From NCBI GenBank assembly GCA_031553505.1, contig JAVBLP010000025.1:1-40071 (forward strand): 40,071 bases of DNA, read 5' to 3'. A program made the translations under genes and the position numbers. The notes beneath the pieces are model-generated. The model saw only the letters and a program-made list of their open reading frames with translations, did no database searches and had not been told where the DNA came from. Positions 33,185 through 39,144 of the stretch are shown piece after piece. Each line of letters starts with the position of its first letter. Within the stretch, counting starts at the first letter, position 1. Source of the DNA: JAVBLP01 sp031553505. Its GTDB lineage: Bacteria; Elusimicrobiota; Endomicrobiia; Endomicrobiales; Endomicrobiaceae.

Positions 33185-33840
33185 TTCATTATTTCCCCGA
33201 TTGCAGCTTTTGGCACGCCTATATCCGCGACTATAATCTTTCCCGTATATTCTTTTACGTAAGCGTATTTAAAAGCTTTTTTAAGCAGAGCAAATGTAAC
33301 CGTCAAATCCGTCTTAACGGCAATACCGGCAACTGCGCCTGTATCGCTGTCAATTCCGGAAGGAATATCGGCAGAAACCACAAATGCTTTAGAGTTGTTT
33401 ATTAACTCTATTGCGTTTTTGACATTGCCCGACACTTCACCTTTAATGCCGGTGCCAAGCAAAGCGTCAATTACTACGCCGGCTTTAATAATTTTATTAA
33501 TATTATCAGATATTTCGGCTTTCAGTTTTTTTAAAATTTCAAAATTTGCTTTACAGATACCTTTAAAAGAACTTTGCGGTTTTGTAAGTATTACTGATAC
33601 TTTTATTCCCATGTTTATAAGATATCTTGCCGCGACAAACCCGTCACCCGCATTATTGCCGCTGCCGCACACTACGGCAACTTTTTTACCGTTTGTAATT
33701 TTAGCGGCTTCGCGCGCTAAAGCCTGCCCGGCGTTTTCCATAAGTATAAGCGCGGGTATTTTATACTTTTTCTCAGCCAGCGCGTCTATTTTGCGCATAT
33801 CTTGCGCTGAAGCAAACAATTTATTTTTCAGTTTGTTCAT
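33181..33840 (-). CDS. nnrE: NAD(P)H-hydrate epimerase (YjeF N-terminal domain, stand-alone)
   Basis: Epimerises the R and S forms of damaged NAD(P)H hydrates so the dehydratase can repair them. Seen: about 219 residues from ATG 33840; motifs ILMENAGQALA, VCGSGNNAGDGFVAARYL, DALLGTGIKGEV and SADIPSGIDSDTGA. The C-terminal ADP/ATP-dependent dehydratase domain (NnrD) often fused behind it is missing. A TTG start at 33876 is open but gives an atypical extension and a larger overlap with the upstream gene; the ATG at 33840 gives the usual N-terminus, although it has only an A-rich stretch and no clear ribosome site. Overlaps the upstream 116-aa gene by 20 bases. Confidence 0.88.
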   Translation of the reverse strand: MNKLKNKLFASAQDMRKIDALAEKKYKIPALILMENAGQALAREAAKITNGKKVAVVCGSGNNAGDGFVAARYLINMGIKVSVILTKPQSSFKGICKANFEILKKLKAEISDNINKIIKAGVVIDALLGTGIKGEVSGNVKNAIELINNSKAFVVSADIPSGIDSDTGAVAGIAVKTDLTVTFALLKKAFKYAYVKEYTGKIIVADIGVPKAAIGEIMK

Positions 33841-34171
33841 TTTTTTTATGCGTTTTATACTCAGTAGCCATCGCAAAAACTATATCGGCAAAAGCATACG
33901 CCCATATTGCGGCGAGAGGCACATCAACTATCATCATTTTGCCGGCATTTTGCGCCAAAGCATTTTTGAGATACTCTCTCATAGCGTTATAAGTCTGTGG
34001 AAGCGTGCTTATGTCTATAGATGACAAAAGGATTACCGCGCTTAACAAAACTGTCGTCAAAGCAAGCCCGATAAGAATAAACGCTTTCTTGTACTTTTTC
34101 AAAAACAAGTGGCCTATTCCCGGACCGATAAAAAGCGTTGCGAATAAAGCTAAAAAATATTTTCCAAACAT
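33821..34171 (-). CDS. Small membrane protein, unknown function
   Basis: Seen: 116 residues with hydrophobic segments at about 3-20, 30-49 and 80-101, and a Lys/Glu-rich tail. The N-terminus FIGPGIGHLFLKKYKKAFI resembles the Gly-x-Gly-His plus Lys-rich turn seen in TM2-like and related small membrane proteins, but I cannot assign a family. 13 bases after the MEMO-family gene, overlapping the epimerase gene. Confidence 0.65.
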   Translation of the reverse strand: MFGKYFLALFATLFIGPGIGHLFLKKYKKAFILIGLALTTVLLSAVILLSSIDISTLPQTYNAMREYLKNALAQNAGKMMIVDVPLAAIWAYAFADIVFAMATEYKTHKKNEQTEK

Positions 34172-34184
34172 TTATTTTTCCCGA

Positions 34185-34973
34185 TTAATATATTATTATC
34201 CCGGTATATCCAACGACTTCGCTGAAGTCTCCGGTAATTTCTCCGGAGTTTGAATACCTTAAAAGTTCCGCCTTTTTCGCGCCTGCCTTTTTCGCGTACA
34301 TTACTGCGGTTGCCACCGGGGCAACGCCGCACATACTTATATTCTTTTCTTCAACAGTTTCAAGCAGAGATTTACCGTCAAGAGCAAGAATCTGAAATAT
34401 AGCCATATCATCGCATATCTTTGCCACGGAAGCGTTTGTGTAGTGGCTCATATCGCTTGAAGCGATTACAATGCACTTTTTTTTGCTTTCAGTTAAAGCC
34501 TCAAAAATTGCTTTTGCCAAATCAGCACATTTTTCATATTCCTGAGTCATAAGGCATATCGGAACAATTTTTGCTTCCGGATTAATCGCTTTTATGAAAG
34601 GAAGCTGCACTTCTATCGAATGTTCCGCCAAATGCGCGGTAAAATCAGCTTCGGCATACTTTGATTTCTGTATTATAAGCTTTGCGGTTTCCGCGTCCAC
34701 TTTTAAACTGCCTATAGGCGTTTCCCAACTGCCGGAAGGGTAAACCGAAATTTCAGAACCGAGCCCCGTATGGCTGGGGCAAAGTATTATATATGTGTCG
34801 CAAACTTCTGCGTTTGAATAAACTATGCCGGCTGTTTTTCCCGAATAAAGCCATCCGGCGTGCGGCACAACCGCGGCAACAGCGTCTTTTTTGTTTTTTA
34901 CGTTTGCAATGTAGTTTTTTATCTCTTTTTCGTTGTTTGGGTACCAATTGTTAAAACGCATTTCCCTGTTCAT
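34185..34973 (-). CDS. amrB: MEMO-family protein (AmmeMemoRadiSam system protein B-like)
   Basis: Seen: 262 residues with the family's conserved sites: VVPHAGWLYSGKTAG (H38), LCPSHTGLG (H68), EHSIEVQLPF, SSDMSHY (H177) and MCGVAPV (C215). These match the four metal/active-site positions known in human MEMO1 (three His, one Cys). Known: the family is related to extradiol dioxygenases. In bacteria it is often next to an AMMECR1 protein and a radical SAM enzyme. Here the radical SAM gene is immediately upstream, but no AMMECR1 gene is in the window. AGGAG lies 6 bases before the ATG, within the last codons of the previous gene. Reaction unknown. Confidence 0.88.
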   Translation of the reverse strand: MNREMRFNNWYPNNEKEIKNYIANVKNKKDAVAAVVPHAGWLYSGKTAGIVYSNAEVCDTYIILCPSHTGLGSEISVYPSGSWETPIGSLKVDAETAKLIIQKSKYAEADFTAHLAEHSIEVQLPFIKAINPEAKIVPICLMTQEYEKCADLAKAIFEALTESKKKCIVIASSDMSHYTNASVAKICDDMAIFQILALDGKSLLETVEEKNISMCGVAPVATAVMYAKKAGAKKAELLRYSNSGEITGDFSEVVGYTGIIIY

Positions 34974-35861
34974 TTAAAACTCCTGTAAACTTTGTTTCCA
35001 GCCGTTTTCTATGTTCAGATTATCTAAATGCTCCAAAGCTTCATTATACTCTTCTTCCGTAAGGCCTCTTGAAAGCTCTTCAAAAGCGCCGGATTTATAT
35101 GCCGTATGATATTGCGCCATAAGGCTGACAAAAGTATCTTTTGAAAGTTCATTTGCTATAAAATCTAAAGATTTCTTTGTATTATCAATGTTTCCCGGCA
35201 AAACCATATGCCTGATTATAATGCCTTTTTGCGCTATTAAATCTTCCGACACGTGCAAATTTCCGACCTGCCTTTGCATCTCTTTTAGCGCAGTCCTGTT
35301 TGCTTCCACATAATTTTTGACCCCGGAATACTTAAAAGCCGTCTCATTGTCGGCATATTTTATATCAGGAAGATATATATCAACAATTCCTTCAAGAAGT
35401 TTTAAAACCTCAACATTTTCATAACCGCTGCAATTATAAACTATTGGAATATTCAATCCTTGCTTTCTTGCGTTGCAAACCGCTTCCGCAATATGGGCGC
35501 TGTAATGCGTGGGAGTCACAAAATTGATGTTATGTGCGCCCCTGCTTTGCAGATCCAGCATTATTTCAATAAGTTCTTCAAGAGTAATTTCTTTTCCGTT
35601 GCCGAGCTGGCTTATCGGATAATTTTGGCAGAATACGCAGTTCATGGTGCAGTTTGAAAAAAATATCGTGCCGGAACCGTTTTCACCTGTTATAGGAGGT
35701 TCTTCCCCCATATGCACATTGTGGCTGGCAATAAAAATTTTACCTGAGGTTTTGCAAAGACCTTTTTGCCCTTTATTTCTGTTAACGCCGCACTTTCTGG
35801 GGCAAATTTCGCATTTTTCCATCATCGCGTAAAGTTTTTTGATATTTTCTTCAAAATTCAT
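34974..35861 (-). CDS. Radical SAM protein, PflX type (pyruvate formate-lyase activase-like)
   Basis: Seen: 295 residues. The N-terminal Cys cluster CEICPRKCGVNR (C17, C20, C24) plus C36 is followed by HMGEEPPITGENGSGTIFF and the radical SAM motif CTMNCVFC (C71, C75, C78). It then has QNYPISQ, NINFVTPTHY, VYNCSGYE and DIYLPDIKYAD. This matches COG1313 (PflX), a relative of glycyl-radical activases, more closely than the longer AmmeMemoRadiSam enzyme. Ends without a gap before the MEMO-family gene and overlaps dtd by ATGA, so three genes are tightly coupled. Catalysis and substrate are unknown; a link with the MEMO protein is inferred from position. Confidence 0.88.
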   Translation of the reverse strand: MNFEENIKKLYAMMEKCEICPRKCGVNRNKGQKGLCKTSGKIFIASHNVHMGEEPPITGENGSGTIFFSNCTMNCVFCQNYPISQLGNGKEITLEELIEIMLDLQSRGAHNINFVTPTHYSAHIAEAVCNARKQGLNIPIVYNCSGYENVEVLKLLEGIVDIYLPDIKYADNETAFKYSGVKNYVEANRTALKEMQRQVGNLHVSEDLIAQKGIIIRHMVLPGNIDNTKKSLDFIANELSKDTFVSLMAQYHTAYKSGAFEELSRGLTEEEYNEALEHLDNLNIENGWKQSLQEF

Positions 35862-36304
35862 ATATTATCCGAATCGATAACTATTGTTACGGGCCCGTCA
35901 TTTTGCAGTTCTACAAGCATATCCGCGCCAAACTCGCCGCTTGTAATCGATAAGCCCGATGTTTTTGCATATGCTAAAAACTCTGCATACAGTTTTTTGC
36001 CGGATTCATAAGGCGCCGCTGACATAAAATCAGGACGGTTGCCTTTTTTACATTCGCCGTAAAGCGTAAACTGCGAAATAATCAAAATAGCGCCTTTTAT
36101 ATCTTCAACTGATGTATCAAATTTACCGTTTTCATTTGAAAAAATACGCATTTTCTTTATTTTATCAAAAACTTTTCTGCCTGTTTCAACGGTATCGTCT
36201 TTCCCGAAACCAGCAAAAACAACCAATCCTGTGGAAATATCTCTTTTTTCCGCAGAATTTATAACAACAGACGCTTTTTTTACTCTCTGTATAACCGCTT
36301 TCAT
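35858..36304 (-). CDS. dtd: D-aminoacyl-tRNA deacylase
   Basis: Removes D-amino acids and misloaded glycine from tRNA. Seen: 148 residues, standard length, MKAVIQRVKKASVVI at the start, the active-site stretch ISQFTLYGECKKGNRPDFMSAAP and the cross-subunit Gly-cisPro motif NDGPVTIVID near the end. AGAG precedes the ATG by 4 bases. The 31 bases immediately before the ATG are a copy of the tRNA-Arg 3' end and flank, so the ribosome site lies inside the duplicated sequence. Confidence 0.96.
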   Translation of the reverse strand: MKAVIQRVKKASVVINSAEKRDISTGLVVFAGFGKDDTVETGRKVFDKIKKMRIFSNENGKFDTSVEDIKGAILIISQFTLYGECKKGNRPDFMSAAPYESGKKLYAEFLAYAKTSGLSITSGEFGADMLVELQNDGPVTIVIDSDNI

Positions 36305-36335
36305 AATACTCTATTCGCACCCGTCCGGACTTAAA
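36305..36335. repeat. Partial duplicate of the tRNA-Arg 3' end (possible attachment-site scar)
   Basis: This 31-base block matches 36456-36486, which contains the T-arm/acceptor 3' half of tRNA-Arg and its flank, with about five mismatches; core CTATTCGCA then TCCGGACTT on the plus strand. Distance between copies about 151 bases. A weaker third match lies at about 36414-36440 (TATCCGGATTT). Integration at tRNA 3' ends leaves exactly this type of displaced copy. The 120 bases between the copies contain no gene. Confidence 0.6.
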
Positions 36336-36455
36336 GATATCTCATTACAACCTCTCCCGGCTAACAACAGCATTTGTCCGTTTTTTCCTCTACCTTGCCA
36401 GGGATAGGATCACATCGAATAACGCCTATCCGGATTTATACTTTCAAATATCACA

Positions 36456-36486
36456 ATTATTCTATTCGCATCCATCCGGACTTGAA
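36456..36486. repeat. tRNA-Arg 3' end copy of the 31-base direct repeat
   Basis: Partner of the block at 36305-36335. It spans the flank and the acceptor/T-arm 3' half of the intact tRNA-Arg gene, in the same orientation as the partner. Confidence 0.6.
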
Positions 36487-36539
36487 CCGGAATCACCGGC
36501 TTCGGAGGCCAGTGCTCTATCCAATTAAGCTATGGACGC
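36467..36539 (-). tRNA. tRNA-Arg (anticodon CCG)
   Basis: Seen on the minus strand: acceptor GCGTCCA with TGGATGC (one G-T pair), D-arm GCTTAATTGGATAGAGC, anticodon stem CTGGC/GCCGG around loop CTCCGAA (anticodon CCG, reads CGG), T-arm TCCGG/CCGGA with loop TTCAAGT, discriminator G. CCA is not encoded (AAT follows). All stems intact. Flanked by an unknown membrane protein gene upstream and dtd downstream. Confidence 0.96.
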
Positions 36540-36622
36540 TTTATAAATTGGCAGGTCAACGATATTACTTTGCCATACCTATTTTAATGATTTTTAATTT
36601 TATCAAATACGGTAACGAATTA

Positions 36623-36961
36623 CTATAATATCCCTGATTTTTGAAGTAAAATGCCAAAAAAATAAGAGCCGGCATTTGTCACAAAGGAAAGGAAAAATAG
36701 TTTTAAAGGTTTCTTTTTGTAGAAAGCAAGGTAAAAAAGCCACTCAACTACAACAACGGCCGCTTCAAGCAAAAAAATAGCTGCGGTATTATAATAAAGC
36801 TCCGGAAAACTCTGAATTAAAAAATTTAACGCGGGATTTGTGATTATTTGCGCTATTATCACAAGCAGAAGAAGTTGTTTCTCTCTTGTAAAAATAAGTG
36901 CAACTAAAGTTTCAATTACTATTGTTAATATGAGAACTGTGAAATAAAGTCCTATAGACAT
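36623..36961 (-). CDS. Small polytopic membrane protein, unknown function
   Basis: Seen: 112 residues, four hydrophobic helices (about 3-24, 28-50, 58-80, 89-108) with short loops; basic KKKP turn before the last helix. No recognisable motif. AGAGAT lies ahead of the ATG. In the 52-base gap before it there is a perfect 7-base hairpin (36972-36989, TAATACA/TGTATTA) that ends next to the ribosome site. Sits between the 298-aa exported protein and tRNA-Arg. Could belong to a small insertion with its neighbour, but this is not shown. Confidence 0.62.
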   Translation of the reverse strand: MSIGLYFTVLILTIVIETLVALIFTREKQLLLLVIIAQIITNPALNFLIQSFPELYYNTAAIFLLEAAVVVVEWLFYLAFYKKKPLKLFFLSFVTNAGSYFFGILLQKSGIL

Positions 36962-37013
36962 AAAATCTCTTTAATACAAAACTGTATTACTTGGCATTAA
37001 AAACAGCATTATT

Positions 37014-37898
37014 TCAATCCATTCCTATCTCAGGAGCATCATCTTTACCGTTTTTAAGTATAAAATCTCTTTTATTATTGTCTTTGAAAATAAACAATTC
37101 ACTATCCATAGACGGATAAAATATTTCAGTATATTCATCATCTGAGTAGCCTGTTATAACTTCAAAGCGGTAAAATTTACAATGGTCTCTAATAGATTCA
37201 CTTCCATAGTAATCAGGGAGTGCGTATATTACACACTTTCTGCCTTTATAATCATATACAAATTCATTCGGTACAAGCATAATTCTTGCAGATTTAGGCG
37301 TTAAAGTAACATCGACTGCCTTGAGAGCCTTGAGCATTTTTATTTCCTCTTTAGAAAGAGAATCCAATACTAATGCTACATAGCAATTAATTGTGTCGCC
37401 TACAAACGTAAAGATGATACCTCTGCCTCCTCTGCTAGTAGCCTCTTTAGTTTCCTCTACGAATACAAATTCATCGTCATAATCTTTTGAGTCTTTATCA
37501 TAAAACAAAACTTTGCTCTGAAACTCCATCTTAGGTCGTCCCGGAAGCTCAATATCGATTTTTGCCATTCCCTTGGCATATTTTAGATCTTTATACTCAA
37601 GTTTAAATTTAAACAATAATCCTTGCTGATCGATAAAATCCGGCATTCCAAAAATCCCTGCGGGGGCAGGTTTCGCGTAAGTGCTTTCATAGGTCTTGCC
37701 GGTTGCAACAGCTTTTACAGTTTTTTGATCATTTGAATAATCTTTCAAAGATCCTTTTTTAGGTTTAGCAGTCTTCGCAACATCTTTAATATAAACATCA
37801 GAATATACGGGCTGTAACATCATATCCGCATAAACAAAATTGCCAAAAAACAGCATAAAAAATAAAGACAGTAAAACCTGTAAAAATTTATTTTTCAT
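37014..37898 (-). CDS. Exported protein of unknown function
   Basis: Seen: about 294 residues from ATG 37898; signal peptide ending FVYA, then an Asp/Lys-rich mature protein with many alternating beta-type segments and only two cysteines (in TINCYVAL and HCKFYRF regions plus RKCVIYAL). No domain recognised. An ATG 12 bases upstream (37910) is less likely: GGGG follows it and sits 5-7 bases before the 37898 ATG, acting as ribosome site. Has its own candidate -10. Low relation to the housekeeping genes on both sides (def and dtd); possibly accessory. Located in the periplasm or outer membrane. Confidence 0.7.
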   Translation of the reverse strand: MKNKFLQVLLSLFFMLFFGNFVYADMMLQPVYSDVYIKDVAKTAKPKKGSLKDYSNDQKTVKAVATGKTYESTYAKPAPAGIFGMPDFIDQQGLLFKFKLEYKDLKYAKGMAKIDIELPGRPKMEFQSKVLFYDKDSKDYDDEFVFVEETKEATSRGGRGIIFTFVGDTINCYVALVLDSLSKEEIKMLKALKAVDVTLTPKSARIMLVPNEFVYDYKGRKCVIYALPDYYGSESIRDHCKFYRFEVITGYSDDEYTEIFYPSMDSELFIFKDNNKRDFILKNGKDDAPEIGMD

Positions 37899-37915
37899 AA
37901 TATTCCCCATTTTTA

Positions 37916-37921
37916 ATTATA
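37916..37921 (-). promoter_or_regulatory. Candidate extended -10 element for the 298-aa exported protein gene
   Basis: Minus strand TGTATAAT with a perfect TATAAT at 37921-37916. No good -35 at 16-18 bases. The predicted start is near 37909, giving an 11-base leader containing GGGG. Lies in the 70-base gap after def. Confidence 0.4.
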
Positions 37922-37980
37922 CAGCCTGTTACAAATACTATGCTTAAGCTTAAAAAGTATCACATCCCACAGGTAATATC

Positions 37981-38472
37981 TTATCTTCTGAACACGTCCG
38001 TTTTAAGCGACGTAACCCTGTCTAAAAAAACTTTCCCGTCCAGATGATCTATCTCATGCTGTATTACGACAGCTTCAAAACCGTCGGTTTTTAAAAATTG
38101 TTTTTTGCTATGCACATCCAGATATTCAACTTCTATTTTCTTTTTGCGGGTAACATACCCTGTAAAATCAGGGACGCTTAAGCAGCCTTCCCTGGAACCG
38201 GTTTTGCCCGAAGAGTAAGTTATTACGGGATTTATCATAATTAAAAGACCGTTATTCCTGTGCGGTTTTACGGTTAATGATGCGTCAATAACTATAATTC
38301 TCGACAATATCCCTACTTGCACGGCGGCAATGCCTACGCAGCTTTTGTGAAAATAAACCGTCTGGCGCATATCTTCAATTAATTTGCGCACTTCATGGTT
38401 AATACCATTAACAGGTTTGGATATTTCTTTAAGCAAAGGATCCGGAATTGTCCTTATCGGCAATATAGCCAT
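37981..38472 (-). CDS. def: Peptide deformylase
   Basis: Removes the N-formyl group from new proteins. Seen: 163 residues with the three family motifs: GIAAVQVG (47-54; Val replaces the usual Pro), EGCLS (95-99, metal ligand C97) and QHEIDHLDG (138-146, ligands H139 and H143, catalytic E140). One base separates it from the ACT-domain gene, so both are expressed together. Complete and probably active. Confidence 0.97.
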   Translation of the reverse strand: MAILPIRTIPDPLLKEISKPVNGINHEVRKLIEDMRQTVYFHKSCVGIAAVQVGILSRIIVIDASLTVKPHRNNGLLIMINPVITYSSGKTGSREGCLSVPDFTGYVTRKKKIEVEYLDVHSKKQFLKTDGFEAVVIQHEIDHLDGKVFLDRVTSLKTDVFRR

Positions 38473-38473
38473 T

Positions 38474-39013
38474 TTAAATATCTGCCGATTCGGCCCGGTT
38501 TACCGATATTGCGACGTTTAAAGTTTTTGAAAGGGAAGCGAGTTCTTTAGAAATTTTATCCAAAGAAAGTTTTTTAGGAAAATCCGCTTCGATAATCATT
38601 ATATATGTTTTCTTTCCTTTGCTTTTGGAAATAGTTGTCTGGACATCCGTAATATTTATTTTTTTTTCAGCCAGAAAAGAACTTATCTGATAAACAATGC
38701 CCGTTTTATCCACTCCGTAAACCGAAATTATATACGGATTCAAAACCGCATGCTTTTTTGGCGCAAAAGAAGGCAGATTACTGCAAGAAAAAGACATACC
38801 TAATGATTTTGACGATTTTTGGAGTTTTAAACACAGCGTTTTTGGGTTAACTTTTGCGGGAAGGCTTAGCACCAGTATCATGGCGAACTGGCCGTGCAGT
38901 ATTGTCATAGTGGAATTTTCTATATTACAGTTATATTCGTACAAAACTTTCGTTATCGCGCTTACGAGCCCTGGTTTATCTTTACCTATCGCGGTTAAAG
39001 AAATATATGGCAT
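38474..39013 (-). CDS. Double ACT-domain protein (GcvR-like)
   Basis: Seen: 179 residues with two ACT domains: about 4-80 (ISLTAIGKDKPGLVSAITKVL, NIENSTMTILHGQFAMILVLSL) and about 92-175 (YIISVYGVDKTGIVYQISSFL, NITDVQTTI). There is no DNA-binding or enzyme domain, matching GcvR-type regulators. Known: GcvR binds glycine and antagonises an activator; other two-ACT proteins are uncharacterised amino-acid sensors. The start codon lies in a perfect 10-base hairpin with the ribosome site in the loop, so translation is probably controlled. Between alaS and def. Confidence 0.85.
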   Translation of the reverse strand: MPYISLTAIGKDKPGLVSAITKVLYEYNCNIENSTMTILHGQFAMILVLSLPAKVNPKTLCLKLQKSSKSLGMSFSCSNLPSFAPKKHAVLNPYIISVYGVDKTGIVYQISSFLAEKKINITDVQTTISKSKGKKTYIMIIEADFPKKLSLDKISKELASLSKTLNVAISVNRAESADI

Positions 39014-39034
39014 TTAAAACTCCTGTTTTAAATG
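39011..39034 (-). promoter_or_regulatory. Hairpin enclosing the ribosome site and start codon of the ACT-domain gene
   Basis: Minus strand reads CATTTAAAAC, loop AGGA, GTTTTAAATG: a perfect 10-base stem with a 4-base loop. The ribosome site AGGAG is the loop plus one stem base, and the last three stem bases are the ATG itself (39013-39011), paired to CAT. Stem is mostly A-U, so it should be only moderately stable. Candidate translational switch or thermosensor. Confidence 0.6.
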
Positions 39035-39142
39035 CAGTTTGAAGCGAAGAGTTAGGTTACTGTATTTCGGTAAATCCGAAACGTATTTTAAGTTTTCGCC
39101 AAGCGAAAACACACCTACTCCAAACTCCTCATTCCTAACTGC
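39034..39142. repeat. Structured 109-base region: imperfect inverted repeat enclosing two hairpins
   Basis: Arms 39034-39056 and 39120-39142 are inverted copies matching at about 17 of 23 positions (ends GCAGTT and AGTTAGG-like). Inside are a perfect 8-base hairpin (39092-39099/39103-39110, GTTTTCGC/GCGAAAAC) and a 6-base hairpin (39065-39070/39076-39081, TTTCGG/CCGAAA). No T run follows, so a standard terminator is not supported. Fills almost the whole alaS to ACT gene gap. Confidence 0.55.
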
Positions 39143-39144
39143 CT

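Noticed and set aside
34971..34990. Shared 16-base sequence before the MEMO-family and ACT gene starts as a regulatory motif
   Set aside because: ACAGGAGTTTTAAATG occurs at both, but in one case it is the coding end of the previous gene, and a good ribosome site plus ATG explains most of the match.
34974..35861. Calling the radical SAM gene the standard AmmeMemoRadiSam enzyme
   Set aside because: Length and the GEEPPITG...GSGTIFFS stretch fit the PflX (COG1313) group better, despite the adjacent MEMO-family gene.
36336..36455. Riboswitch or small RNA between the tRNA-Arg repeat copies
   Set aside because: Some short complementary stretches exist, but I could not build a convincing conserved fold or match it to a known class; a scar explains it more simply.
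36540..36622. Promoter for tRNA-Arg
   Set aside because: TAATAT at about 36562-36567 has only a poor -35 (CATTAA) at 17 bases; TTGACC nearby has no -10 at the right distance.
39092..39110. Terminator after alaS
   Set aside because: The 8-base hairpin is good, but no run of U follows on the transcribed strand, and the region has further stems, so I list it as structured leader or repeat instead.
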